From positions 74,621 to 138,620 of the forward strand of contig JBCCOK010000002.1 in assembly GCA_039025395.1 (NCBI GenBank): 64,000 nt of DNA, in the 5' to 3' direction. The stretch comes from Hoeflea_A sp039025395. GTDB taxonomy: Bacteria; Pseudomonadota; Alphaproteobacteria; Rhizobiales; Rhizobiaceae. The notes under the pieces were generated by a model, which ran no database searches, was not told the origin of the DNA, and worked only from the letters and a program-made list of their open reading frames with translations. Below are positions 1 to 8,898 of the stretch, piece after piece; position 1 is the first letter of the stretch; each line of letters begins with the position of its first letter. A program made the translations under genes and the position numbers.

Positions 1-737
1 GGCGCCGGTATGCGGTTGATACCGACATCGATCACCGTTGCTCCGGGCTTGACCCAATCGCCCCGGACCATTTCGGGACGCCCAACGGCAGCGACGAGAA
101 TGTCGGCGCCACGGCAAACGGCTGCAAGGTCAGTTGTGCGGCTATGGGCGATCGTCACGGTGGCATTGGCGGCGAGCAACAGGCTCGCCATCGGTTTTCC
201 GACGATGTTCGAGCGACCGACAACGACGGCTGTAAGACCAGACAGATCCTTGCCGCGAACGCGCTCGACCAGGAGCATGGAGCCGGCCGGCGTGCATGGA
301 ACAAATGCGCTGTCCACTGCACCTGTGGTCAACTTTCCGGCGTTGATAACGTGGAAACCGTCAACATCCTTTTCCGGATCGATCGCCTGAATCACCCTCC
401 CGTCGTCAATGTGAGCGGGCAGTGGGAGTTGGACGAGAATGCCGTGGATTTCAGGATCGTTGTTGAGGCGATCGACAAGCGCCAGGAGTTCAGCCTCAGC
501 GGTTTCAGCCGGCAAGGTGTGCTGAATTGAGTGAAAACCGCACTCCTTGGCCTTTTTGCCTTTGGATGCGACATAGACCTTGCTGGCAGGATCCTCGCCG
601 ACAATGACGACAGCGATACCCGGAACGATGCCATCGGAGGCTTTCAGACCGGCGGCAGCGGCCTTGACCGTATCGATAACGCTTTCGGCGACCATTTTGC
701 CGTCAATATTTTTGGCCTTTTCAATGCTGGATGACAT
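1..737 (-). CDS. folD: FolD, bifunctional methylene-THF dehydrogenase/cyclohydrolase (partial)
   Basis: Translating the minus strand from the ATG at 737 gives about 245 residues that stay open to the left edge, so the C-terminus lies outside the window (the family is usually near 290-300 residues). Seen motifs: GEDPASKVYV with the following Lys-rich stretch (substrate and catalytic Lys region), VQLPLP, and the dinucleotide-binding VVGRSNIVGKP. FolD is the cytosolic enzyme that interconverts 5,10-methylene-, methenyl- and 10-formyl-tetrahydrofolate. It is a housekeeping gene transcribed away from the polysaccharide locus, separated from the stop of the next gene by about 170 bp with nothing recognisable in it. 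Confidence 0.95.
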   Translation of the reverse strand, partial: MSSSIEKAKNIDGKMVAESVIDTVKAAAAGLKASDGIVPGIAVVIVGEDPASKVYVASKGKKAKECGFHSIQHTLPAETAEAELLALVDRLNNDPEIHGILVQLPLPAHIDDGRVIQAIDPEKDVDGFHVINAGKLTTGAVDSAFVPCTPAGSMLLVERVRGKDLSGLTAVVVGRSNIVGKPMASLLLAANATVTIAHSRTTDLAAVCRGADILVAAVGRPEMVRGDWVKPGATVIDVGINRIPA

Positions 738-907
738 ATCGGCTGCTCCAATGCCTCAAAATACCAAGAGCGGCTGTCACACAATCGTTCCAGCAACAGC
801 TCTTTGGCCCTGCATAAAGCAGATTTGCAGCGGAGGAAATGGCCGTAGCGCGCCGTTTCATGTCGGATCAACGGTGGATGCGACCGGATAGGGGAGTCTG
901 ACGTCAA

Positions 908-3025
908 TTAGTACCGCGCGAAGCCCGGACCCGCGTTGTTCGAACGCCGCTGCGCCTGCCGCAGCCGTTCCAGTGTCTCACGCATTTTACGAATATCGGC
1001 CCGAATTCGCTCGACTTCAGGGTCGGGTTCGTTGCCATCGGCGAGTGCCGAAGCGTCTTGCTGCACCGCCGCCTCGTACTGCGGGCCGTGTAGTTCCTCG
1101 ATATCATGCAAGCCACCGGAGGAAAGGTCGTCATCGTTTGCTGGGTGCAAGCGGGAAAAGGACCGTTCAGCCGGGTCGGCGTAAAGCTGATCGCCTGCCG
1201 ATATCCGGCCATCGTCATTGCTCTCCCGATCACCGGCTGCAGGGGCCGGCGCCGGCGCAGCCACCGTTCCGTTCCGAAGCGGCACCGTGCCGGTCAAGCG
1301 ACCGGCAAGGCTACGATAGGCGCCTGCCAGCAATGTTATGCCGACACCGATTACGAAGCCGGCAAACATACCGCCTGCCGCAATTATCTTGCGTGACGGA
1401 CCGGTCGGCTTAAGCGCCGGTGTGGCTTCGGAGACGATCTGGATATTGCTTGTGTTGAGATCCTGCTTTTCGCGCGTCTCGCGCGCCCGTCTCAGGAAGG
1501 ATTCGTAAATCTGGGTCGTCGCATTGGCTTCACGTTCGAGTTCGCGAAGACTGACGAGATCTGCGGATGTGGCAATCTGCTTACTCTTCAGGATTGCCAA
1601 ATCCGACGCAAGTTGCTGCTCTGACTGAATGATGCGGCGGAGTTCCGTTTGGGTCGCCTCAACGATACGCCGGAGTTCGTTGCGGATTTCGGACCGGATC
1701 GTATCAAGCGCCTTATTGGCTGCGATGCGCTGCGGATGGCGCGGGCCCAGACTGGTGGAGAGCGTATCGGCGATCCGCTTGGCTGCGGCATGTTCCGTGC
1801 GCAACTCGGTGATGGTCGAGGATTGAAGAATCTCCGGCGATGTGCCGGACAAAAGCGAGTCAACATCGAGTTGCGCTGCTGATTCCGCCTTTGCCTGAAT
1901 TTCGGCTTTCCGGGCCCTGACTTGCGCAAGCTGCTCGTTGAAACGGATAATCTGTTCATCGCTGATCAGATTGCCGCCGGCATCGACTAAATCGTTTTCC
2001 GCCTTGTACTGTTCAACGCGCCGCTCGGCCGCCTGTACATCCTGGCGCAGTTCGTCCAGTTGCTGCGTCAAAGACGCTGAGGTGCGCTCAAAGAGCGCGG
2101 ATTGGGCTGCGCGCTGATTGGCGATGTAGACATTGACGATGCGGTTAGCAATGAGCGCCGACTTCGCCGGATCCTCCGTGGAAACGCCGACATAGACGAT
2201 AAAGGTGTTGTCGCCGCGGTACACATTGACCGCACGTGCCAGCGATTGAATTGCTATAAAGGAACGGTCGCGAACCCCGCCGCCATCCGGCTGGGAAAAG
2301 AGAGAGCGGAAAAGATCGGTAACGCTGCCAATGCCGCCGCCGGTGCCCATGCCATTGAACTCGGGATCTTCGTCCAGGCCAAGATCAGCGACCACTTGCT
2401 CGAGGACCGGACTTGAATCGACGATCTGCACCTGGCTGTCGACCAGCGCGAGAATGGCGTCGGCCGAATAGGACTGTGGCAGGAAATCCGTATCGGTCAG
2501 TCGCAGTTCCCTTGGATCGAGAACAAACTGACTGACGGATTCATATTCGCGCGGCGTGGAAAGGGCCAACATGACGCCCAGGGCCGCGCCAAGGATGGTC
2601 GTAAAAACGACGAACAGCCTGTAACGCCAGGCCGTTGCAATCATGACAACGGGATCGATCAGAGCACCATTGCTGGGCCTTGGTGATTGCGCTCCGGCAG
2701 AAGCATCTGCCGTATTCTTAGGCGGCGCGTCGTCAGGGGAGATCGCAGACGCTGCGTCGCTGCCGTCGTCCGAAGGCTCGTCAGAACTCGGCTCGCCGTT
2801 TGAGCCGTTGTGAGACTTTTCGATCCGTAGCCGGTTGAGAGCTTGCTGGCGCCCCGTGCCGCGATCGCGCGGTGGAAGCGCGGCCGGCTCGCCTTGCGGT
2901 GCCGGGTCCCGGAAAGCCTCCAATGAAAGCAAATCCGCGTCATCTGGATCTTGCGGCTGCTCGTCGGTGTGGTCAAGAAGTGACCGGCGCCCTCTCCCGC
3001 TGTTGCTTGAATTCGGATCAAACAT
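908..3025 (-). CDS. Polysaccharide co-polymerase / chain-length determinant (GumC/Wzz type, no kinase domain)
   Basis: The protein has 705 residues. The first ~125 are a low-complexity, acidic, probably cytoplasmic tail. TM1 is at about 137-156 and starts the Wzz domain. A long periplasmic region rich in heptad-like Glu/Arg/Gln segments (about 280-530) should be coiled coil. TM2 is at about 553-577, followed by a ~130-residue cytoplasmic tail. The tail has no Walker A motif, so this is a PCP lacking the fused BY-kinase of ExoP/Wzc proteins. The family sits in the inner membrane and controls polymer length and export with an outer-membrane channel. Neighbouring glycosyltransferases, flippase and glycanase support an exopolysaccharide role. 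The unusually long N-terminal tail is odd for the family. The ATG at 3025 is the only good start before the tail. Confidence 0.85.
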   Translation of the reverse strand: MFDPNSSNSGRGRRSLLDHTDEQPQDPDDADLLSLEAFRDPAPQGEPAALPPRDRGTGRQQALNRLRIEKSHNGSNGEPSSDEPSDDGSDAASAISPDDAPPKNTADASAGAQSPRPSNGALIDPVVMIATAWRYRLFVVFTTILGAALGVMLALSTPREYESVSQFVLDPRELRLTDTDFLPQSYSADAILALVDSQVQIVDSSPVLEQVVADLGLDEDPEFNGMGTGGGIGSVTDLFRSLFSQPDGGGVRDRSFIAIQSLARAVNVYRGDNTFIVYVGVSTEDPAKSALIANRIVNVYIANQRAAQSALFERTSASLTQQLDELRQDVQAAERRVEQYKAENDLVDAGGNLISDEQIIRFNEQLAQVRARKAEIQAKAESAAQLDVDSLLSGTSPEILQSSTITELRTEHAAAKRIADTLSTSLGPRHPQRIAANKALDTIRSEIRNELRRIVEATQTELRRIIQSEQQLASDLAILKSKQIATSADLVSLRELEREANATTQIYESFLRRARETREKQDLNTSNIQIVSEATPALKPTGPSRKIIAAGGMFAGFVIGVGITLLAGAYRSLAGRLTGTVPLRNGTVAAPAPAPAAGDRESNDDGRISAGDQLYADPAERSFSRLHPANDDDLSSGGLHDIEELHGPQYEAAVQQDASALADGNEPDPEVERIRADIRKMRETLERLRQAQRRSNNAGPGFARY

Positions 3026-3162
3026 GAAAACCTTCCGAATATCGGCTCAAATAAACGCCGCTACTGTGCCGGAAAGCTAGACATTTATGGGTAATTTTTG
3101 GTTAACGCTCAGGTTGTCCCACATTGAGCGCGTAGGCAGTCCGAAGGAAAAGGTTGCGCGAT

Positions 3163-4272
3163 CTATGCCGCGACGTATCGCTGGATGACGTCGTGCATCG
3201 GTTTCGGCTGCAGTTGGTCGTCAAAGGGAAGCGGACGGTTTTTTCCGCCGCGCCGATGCGGCATGACATCCGAAATCCACGAATAGCGATCGCTGAGACC
3301 CCATGTTGACAGCGAGCGGGGCAGGTCAGCAGAGAAGGCGGCGGCAAGAAAGCCGTCAACGGCTTCTGCGGCCATTTCGTCGCGTATGGTCGGATTTTTC
3401 GGCAGTTTCCAGTCAACGACGTCCAGCTCCGTGATGCGATATCCGACACCGAGCGCCTTCAGATCAATGATAAACTGTCCGAATTCGTCATCCGCAATCG
3501 GAATCTCCGGGTAGAGGTGACCCTGAATGCCGATCGTGTCGATCCGCAGGTTGCGTCCCTGCAGCCGCCGCACCAGATCAAGCATCGCTTGCCTGCGCGC
3601 ATCGTAGCGCGCACCGCGAAACTCCAAATCGTAATCGTTGATCGCGAGTTCCGCCCCGGGCGCCGATTCTGCAGCCGCCGCGAAAGCGATGTTGACATGG
3701 GAAGGGCCAAGCAAGCGCATCCAGTAACCGTCCCGCCAAGGCCCTTCACGCAGGGGATCATGGGCGATGACCTCGTTGACCACATCCCAAACCGGCACCC
3801 TGCCGTTAAAGCGTTTCGCAACAGTGCGGATGTGATCCCGCAGCGTTTGATCAGCCAATTTGGCGCTGTCGATCTGCTTAACCCAGCCAGGTACATCGGC
3901 GTACCAAACGAAGGTGTGTCCATAGGTCGTCCGGTCGAGCCTTTCGGCAAACCTGACAATGCCTTCGGCAGGCAGAAAGTTGAATTCTCCCTGCCTCGCC
4001 TGGAGCAAACCGAACTTCAGGTGGTTCATCGGAAAGATCATGTCGCAGTGCTTGACGAAAAGCGCCGTGTAGTCGGGATCGTCGATGAAATGCTGATATT
4101 CAAGTGCCGCGCCATAGGGAACACGCCGCTTGGCTGGCGCTGCCTTGGCAGCGTTGTTACCCGGAATCACGGCAGCCAACGCGGCGGATGCAGCTCCGGC
4201 AAGAACAGAACGGCGTGTTAAGGAATTCGGGTTAGGCTGGGCTTTGGCGAACAAAATCCGATCTCCTGACAT
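3163..4272 (-). CDS. GH10 glycoside hydrolase (endo-beta-1,4-xylanase family), Tat-exported
   Basis: From the ATG at 4272 the protein has 369 residues. A twin-arginine signal (LTRRSVLAG, residues ~18-26) is followed by a hydrophobic Ala-rich stretch. The GH10 barrel follows, with acid/base Glu167 in WDVVNE and nucleophile Glu282 in ITELDV; FVWYADVPGW fits the HTLVWH region. GH10 enzymes cleave beta-1,4-xylan-like glycans with retention. Within a polysaccharide locus it more likely trims or releases the polymer made here than digests plant xylan; that is inference. An upstream in-frame ATG at 4350 would add 26 residues but puts the Tat signal too deep and overlaps the divergent flippase, so I chose 4272. 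Even so, the two genes' start codons overlap head to head. Confidence 0.88.
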   Translation of the reverse strand: MSGDRILFAKAQPNPNSLTRRSVLAGAASAALAAVIPGNNAAKAAPAKRRVPYGAALEYQHFIDDPDYTALFVKHCDMIFPMNHLKFGLLQARQGEFNFLPAEGIVRFAERLDRTTYGHTFVWYADVPGWVKQIDSAKLADQTLRDHIRTVAKRFNGRVPVWDVVNEVIAHDPLREGPWRDGYWMRLLGPSHVNIAFAAAAESAPGAELAINDYDLEFRGARYDARRQAMLDLVRRLQGRNLRIDTIGIQGHLYPEIPIADDEFGQFIIDLKALGVGYRITELDVVDWKLPKNPTIRDEMAAEAVDGFLAAAFSADLPRSLSTWGLSDRYSWISDVMPHRRGGKNRPLPFDDQLQPKPMHDVIQRYVAA

Positions 4273-5581
4273 GTCTTCGCACAGCACCCCCTTAAGATAC
4301 CCCGCCAAAAAGAGATTGCCAGAAAACTGGCTTCGTTTGGTTAAGGGCAATCTTGGAACTTTAAGGGGTTATGCCTGGGCGTTAAGCGGATCGGCCGGCC
4401 GCCTTTTCATCTCGCTCGCCTATTTTATCGCCATCGCCAATACGCTTTCCATTGCCGATTTCGGCATATTCGCGACCACATCGGCGATGGGTGTTGTGCT
4501 GTCACGCGTCATCGCGCTCGGATTTTCATCGCCTCTCTACAGGGCCGCCACGGTGAAACCGCTCCTTATCGGCGCTTACTCGGCCGGCTACATCGCAGCA
4601 ACGATCCTGTCAATACCGCTGGTGATCGTCACCGCCGGTATCGCCTACCTGCTGGTTTTCGCCTCCGATGTCAGTCTCGCCACCTTTGCGATCATAATCG
4701 CCGCCGAAGTGCTGTTCTGGCGAACCGCCGAGATTGCCATGATCGTATGCAACGGCATGGGCCGGTTCGCACGCGCAGCGCTGCTGGTCATGATCGGATC
4801 GGCCCTGCGCGCCGTTGCTGCGCTTGCCTTCGCGCTTGTCGATACGCCAAGTCTGGCGCAGTGGGCCTGGTTTTACCTTGCAGCAAACGCGGCAGCGGCA
4901 ACCATCGCCATCGCGATCTTTTATCCGCGATGCAGGCTTCGCTGGTCGCCGGCCCTTTATCTGCGCCGGTGGCGCGATTCACTCTCGGTGGCCGGCGCTG
5001 AACTTCTTTTCTACCTGCAGTCGGAACTGGACAAACTTCTTGTCCTGAGCATCGGCGGTCCGGTGGCCGCCGGTCTTTATGCGATTATCATGCGGCTCGT
5101 GGATCTGACGGCCCTGCCCATCCGCACCTTCAACATGATGCTGGTTCAGTCGATCATGCGCTCACGCGGCGTGATTGCGTCGGTCAGCGCCCGGGTCCTC
5201 ATCGAATTCGGCATTGCAGCCGTTTCGACAGCGGGCCTGTCGGCTTTCGCCGGCTTCCTTTGGATATACCCCCACGCGCTCGGCTCAAATGTTGCGGAAG
5301 CCGCGCCGCTGCTCATTCTTGTCGCAGCCGTTCCCGCGCTGCGCAACCTCGTCGAGTATCACTCGGAGCTTCTCTATGCGTCCGGGCGGACCTTTGTTCG
5401 GGCGGTCAACATGACGGTGCTTGGATGTACCAAAGCAGCATTGCTTGCGGGGCTTTTGTTGACATTCAGCAGCGTCGGCCATTGGGCACCGCTGCTCAAC
5501 GGTGCATTCGTGCTTCTCTACCTGCTTTCGGCCCTTCTCACCTATCCCGCACTGCGGAAATCGGCGGGACGGGTGATTTAG
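4271..5581 (+). CDS. Polysaccharide flippase (Wzx/oligosaccharide-type, MATE-like superfamily)
   Basis: From the ATG at 4271 the protein has 436 residues made of roughly twelve hydrophobic segments, starting with an amphipathic stretch before TM1 at about residue 37. It resembles lipid-linked oligosaccharide flippases, which move undecaprenyl-linked repeat units across the inner membrane. The reading frame is open back to 4130, but that extension only mirrors the glycanase gene. The ATG shares bases with the start of the divergent glycanase, leaving no room for separate promoters. A TTG at 4316 or 4337 is possible, or both genes may initiate further in. Neighbouring glycosyltransferases fit the role. 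The exact substrate cannot be told. Confidence 0.8.
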   Translation: MSSHSTPLRYPAKKRLPENWLRLVKGNLGTLRGYAWALSGSAGRLFISLAYFIAIANTLSIADFGIFATTSAMGVVLSRVIALGFSSPLYRAATVKPLLIGAYSAGYIAATILSIPLVIVTAGIAYLLVFASDVSLATFAIIIAAEVLFWRTAEIAMIVCNGMGRFARAALLVMIGSALRAVAALAFALVDTPSLAQWAWFYLAANAAAATIAIAIFYPRCRLRWSPALYLRRWRDSLSVAGAELLFYLQSELDKLLVLSIGGPVAAGLYAIIMRLVDLTALPIRTFNMMLVQSIMRSRGVIASVSARVLIEFGIAAVSTAGLSAFAGFLWIYPHALGSNVAEAAPLLILVAAVPALRNLVEYHSELLYASGRTFVRAVNMTVLGCTKAALLAGLLLTFSSVGHWAPLLNGAFVLLYLLSALLTYPALRKSAGRVI

Positions 5582-5590
5582 AGCCTAGCC

Positions 5591-6484
5591 TTACGGCAGC
5601 ACGATCGCACGGATTTCCCTGGGGTCGAAGCCGATGAATGACTGGATCCCAATGCCGATCTGATCGGGTCCGATCTGATTGATGAATGATCGAAGATCAG
5701 GCTGGGCAACGCGTCCGTTTGCAACCCACATGACGCGGCAAAGCGCGTTGTCTGTATGGAGGTGGCCGGCGCCATTCAGATGGTTGTCGACAAAACGACC
5801 GTAAAAGGTGCACTCCGAAATCGAGCGGCTGCGGGCGATGGCGCGCATCCAGTCTGTTCCTGAGACAGTCTCGATCCGGTCCAGCAGGGTGGCGAGCGTA
5901 TCGGTGCGCCACCCGATGAGCGTGTTGATGTAATCGTGCAGAGGCGGCGCGCCGGCATTCGCGCCGTCGCCTAGGAGGATATCGGCTCTTTCAAGCCAGC
6001 GCCGGTGTTCCGGCCGGTCGGACGGCATCGCGTTGTCGAGGCGATACAACCTCATCCGATCACCTTCCCAAAGATCGATCGGGTCGAAATCGCGTAGCAA
6101 TGCAACGTCGGAGTCGGCTGAAAATATCGCCTCTTCGCTGAGCAGCCGGCCCATGCCCAGGCGCCGCAACTGCTGAACATGCCAACCCCTGAGCGGGACC
6201 GCATGCGGGCCCAGCCAGATCCGCCGTTGCCCCAGTGATAGCGGATCGGGAAACGGCCGCAACCAGCCCGGCAGAATCTCGCGCTCATCAATAATGTGAC
6301 GGTTTTTGCCGGAAAGACCGCGAAATCTGACAACGTCCGCGGCTTCGACGAGAATATAGTGGGTCCAATTCCCCTTCAGCCGCATGTCCATGCTGTCGCA
6401 TAACAGCCTGCAGCGTTCGAAATCCGCCGCGTAAGAGGCCGTGACAACGGCTGTGCGTATTGTGCTATTCCCGCTGGCCTTCAT
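5591..6484 (-). CDS. DUF6492 family putative glycosyltransferase
   Basis: This 297-residue cytosolic protein begins with a TAVVTASYAADFERC stretch typical of nucleotide-sugar-binding folds. It carries a DxD-like FSADSDVALL motif near residue 145, then aromatic and basic segments (GRFVDNHLNGAGHL) in the C-terminal half. I read it as the DUF6492 family, which is commonly found in surface-polysaccharide loci and is thought to be a GT-A-like transferase. Its start overlaps the end of the GT26 gene by 20 bp, so the two are probably co-translated. It ends 10 bp from the stop of the convergent flippase gene. Substrate unknown. Confidence 0.68.
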   Translation of the reverse strand: MKASGNSTIRTAVVTASYAADFERCRLLCDSMDMRLKGNWTHYILVEAADVVRFRGLSGKNRHIIDEREILPGWLRPFPDPLSLGQRRIWLGPHAVPLRGWHVQQLRRLGMGRLLSEEAIFSADSDVALLRDFDPIDLWEGDRMRLYRLDNAMPSDRPEHRRWLERADILLGDGANAGAPPLHDYINTLIGWRTDTLATLLDRIETVSGTDWMRAIARSRSISECTFYGRFVDNHLNGAGHLHTDNALCRVMWVANGRVAQPDLRSFINQIGPDQIGIGIQSFIGFDPREIRAIVLP

Positions 6485-7334
6485 GGTCGCCCCAGCTCGA
6501 TGCAGCCCTGCGAAGCGTGAGTTTCTGCCGCAAGATGCGCAACAGAAACAACGGATTGCCGATGATGTAACGTATCCAAAGCCGCCTTGGTTCGCAGAAG
6601 AGCCTGAAGAGCCACTCGCTGCGCAGTTTTCTTACGACGGCGGGGGCGCGTGGCATCGTCTCGGAAACAAAATCGAAAAGCGCACCGACACCAATGATGA
6701 CCTTACCATGTTCGCTGCGCACGTGCTCGCTGATCCAGAGCTCCTGCATCGGACTGCCCATCCCCACCAGAACGATATCCGGTTTCAAGGCTGCAAGGCG
6801 ATCCAATACGGCACCGCTGCTATCGCGATCGAAGTAGCCGTCCGAAACGGCAAAGAATTCGTGCCATGGGGTTGCGCGCTTGAAAAGCCGCGTTGCTTCA
6901 GCCAGCACATCCGGCTGTGCACCGATCAATGCGATCCGCTTCGGTTTAACCAGATAGGCGAAAAGACCCGGGACAAAATCCGTCCCGTTGAGATTGTCGG
7001 GAAACGGCTTGCTGTAAAGCGCCCGCGATGCCAGATCCAAGCCGAAACCATCCGGCAGGACGAGGAATCCTTCCAACGCCTCCCGGTACTTGCGATTGGC
7101 AATGGTAATGTTGGCGTTGTTGGCATTGAGAAAGGCGATACGGGTCTGCTTTTCGCGGACAAGCGCCTGACGGACGCAATCAAAGGCCTGCTGCCGGTCA
7201 AGCCAAGCGACGCCGACTTCAAGGATTTTCCGATCCGTTGAATCCGACGCGCCCAGGTAAAGGCTGTTGGGCGTTTGAAGTTGTGTCGGCATCGCTGGGT
7301 CAAGCATTTCAATTGTACCTGTCAGGCTGATCAA
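6465..7334 (-). CDS. WecG/TagA/CpsF family glycosyltransferase (GT26)
   Basis: The protein has 289 residues. Family landmarks appear in order: the LNANNANI stretch (~70), LPDGFGLDLASR (~95), a NLNGTDFVPGLF acceptor-region motif (~118), KPDIVLVGMGSPMQELW (~188), GVGALFDFVSETMPRAP (~220) and the basic C-terminus with EWLFRLFCEPRRLWIRY. GT26 enzymes (ManNAcA- or GlcA-type transferases) add a sugar to a polyprenyl-diphosphate-linked acceptor at the inner face of the membrane, usually early in repeat-unit assembly. It is translationally coupled to the DUF6492 gene downstream. The first codons (before about residue 25) are poorly conserved, so the start could lie at a later Met. Confidence 0.88.
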   Translation of the reverse strand: MISLTGTIEMLDPAMPTQLQTPNSLYLGASDSTDRKILEVGVAWLDRQQAFDCVRQALVREKQTRIAFLNANNANITIANRKYREALEGFLVLPDGFGLDLASRALYSKPFPDNLNGTDFVPGLFAYLVKPKRIALIGAQPDVLAEATRLFKRATPWHEFFAVSDGYFDRDSSGAVLDRLAALKPDIVLVGMGSPMQELWISEHVRSEHGKVIIGVGALFDFVSETMPRAPAVVRKLRSEWLFRLFCEPRRLWIRYIIGNPLFLLRILRQKLTLRRAASSWGDHEGQRE

Positions 7335-7406
7335 TCTGGTACTTCATGGCCGTCGATCAGTGTGGTTCACCAAATTTCGTATTGTTCGATTGGATTAGTT
7401 TGCCGG

Positions 7407-8654
7407 TTACAATGTTGAGATCTGGTTATCCTTAGTACCAATATGTGCGTAATCATACGTTCCATGGCCTTTTCGGGCGGTATTTCGCGAAATTGCGTTA
7501 ACGCCGCGCTCGATTGCCGCGGCGAGCGATTGTTTTTGGTTTTTGTGGAACAGGCGCCCGTCGAGCGATGTCTCCGTACCCTGTCTGACCATCTCGACCT
7601 TGCTGATCAACGCAGATGCAAAATCAGCCGATTCATTGGCGATGGTGCAGTTTTCCGGCACCTGGGCAATCCCACGAACCGCCTGACTGGTCGCAACGCT
7701 CGGCAAGCCGGCCTCGAAAACCTCGATTGCTTTCAGCTGAACACCAGTGCCGGCAGTGCTGGCCAAAGGTATGACGGCGCAGGATCGCAGAAATGTCGCG
7801 GCATCGCGAACGCGGCCCACAAATGTGATACCGGGGTGTTCGTTGCGCGGCGCCGGCCCATCCAGATTGCCAGCCACTGCGATGCGCCACGTCGGCGGCA
7901 ATCCAGGCGCGACCCTGTCGAGAAACCATTCGAGCCCGATGCGATTGGGACGCCAGCTCCAACTGCCAATGAGGCCGACATCAAACTCAATTTTCCGCTG
8001 CCCGGGAAGCTGTGCAGGCGCTCCAAACCGTGTCACGAGAGGCAGGGTCGCCGACCGGCTGTCATCGGCGCCGGTTAAGGCCTTGCGGTCTTCTTCCGAC
8101 AATGTCCAAACGAAAGCTGAACGGCCGCAAAGCGCGCCTTCCAGCCTTTGCAACAGCCGCGCCTCGCGAGCAAAAAGCAGGCGCTCTAACGGACCGTCGC
8201 TGTTGCGGGCGTTCTCAAGCGCCGATTTCGCTTCAACATTGTGAGCGACATAGACTGACGGATAGCTGCTTACGGTCTGCAGAAACGCTCCCGGAAGCTG
8301 TACGGAATTCAACACCAGCCCGTCGAAAGGCGATAAGTCGGACAGGCCCTGTACAAACGCCCTTTCGCCGCAAGCAAGCATCTTGGCAGAAGAGAACGTT
8401 GTCCGGTGCGCCAATGCACGCGCAAGCCAACGGATCTTCGCCTGTGACGATGCCCGCGCATTGGTGATTTCCTGTTCGCCAAGCACGACCCTGCCATCGG
8501 CTTCGGCAAGCTCAATGCCGGGTGATGCATAACCGAGCATGCTGACCCTGATGTCCTGATCACGCAACGCGTCCAGGATGACGCGATTGGCAATGTCGAA
8601 GCCGGAGGCCGGCTGTGCGACAGGCAACAGTGAAGACATGAACACAACATGCAT
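7407..8654 (-). CDS. GT4-type glycosyltransferase
   Basis: From the ATG at 8654 the protein has 415 residues. The N-terminus MHVVFMSSLLPV leads into a GT-B donor/acceptor domain. The C-terminal half has the family pattern FDVGLIGSWSWRPN, then ITFVGRVRDAATFLRSCAVIPLAS, then GTGVQLKAIEVFEAGLP, where the Glu residues resemble the EX7E region of GT4 enzymes. It should be a cytosolic enzyme adding a sugar to the growing repeat unit. The frame is open to 8831, but the added residues look random and Cys/Arg-rich, so the internal ATG is preferred. It faces the GT2 gene across about 245 bp, which probably holds divergent promoters. Confidence 0.82.
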   Translation of the reverse strand: MHVVFMSSLLPVAQPASGFDIANRVILDALRDQDIRVSMLGYASPGIELAEADGRVVLGEQEITNARASSQAKIRWLARALAHRTTFSSAKMLACGERAFVQGLSDLSPFDGLVLNSVQLPGAFLQTVSSYPSVYVAHNVEAKSALENARNSDGPLERLLFAREARLLQRLEGALCGRSAFVWTLSEEDRKALTGADDSRSATLPLVTRFGAPAQLPGQRKIEFDVGLIGSWSWRPNRIGLEWFLDRVAPGLPPTWRIAVAGNLDGPAPRNEHPGITFVGRVRDAATFLRSCAVIPLASTAGTGVQLKAIEVFEAGLPSVATSQAVRGIAQVPENCTIANESADFASALISKVEMVRQGTETSLDGRLFHKNQKQSLAAAIERGVNAISRNTARKGHGTYDYAHIGTKDNQISTL

Positions 8655-8898
8655 CGAGGCGATTTCCGTTCGGCGCTTTGTGCAACATACGGCAAACAAA
8701 TGAATGCCCGGTGTGTATGGAGGTCGCCGACGGCCAATAACGGCCATGATCCAAACCAAAAGACCGGTAATCGGCCGGCAATCTGGCAGCATGGTTAATC
8801 CGCCGTTAAGCGCTCTTCCGATCAGCTGCAAACCGGTTGTTTCCGCAGGGAGTTTCGGCGCTCGCCCGGTTTAAGGGCCGGAACGCGGCGCGGCCGTT

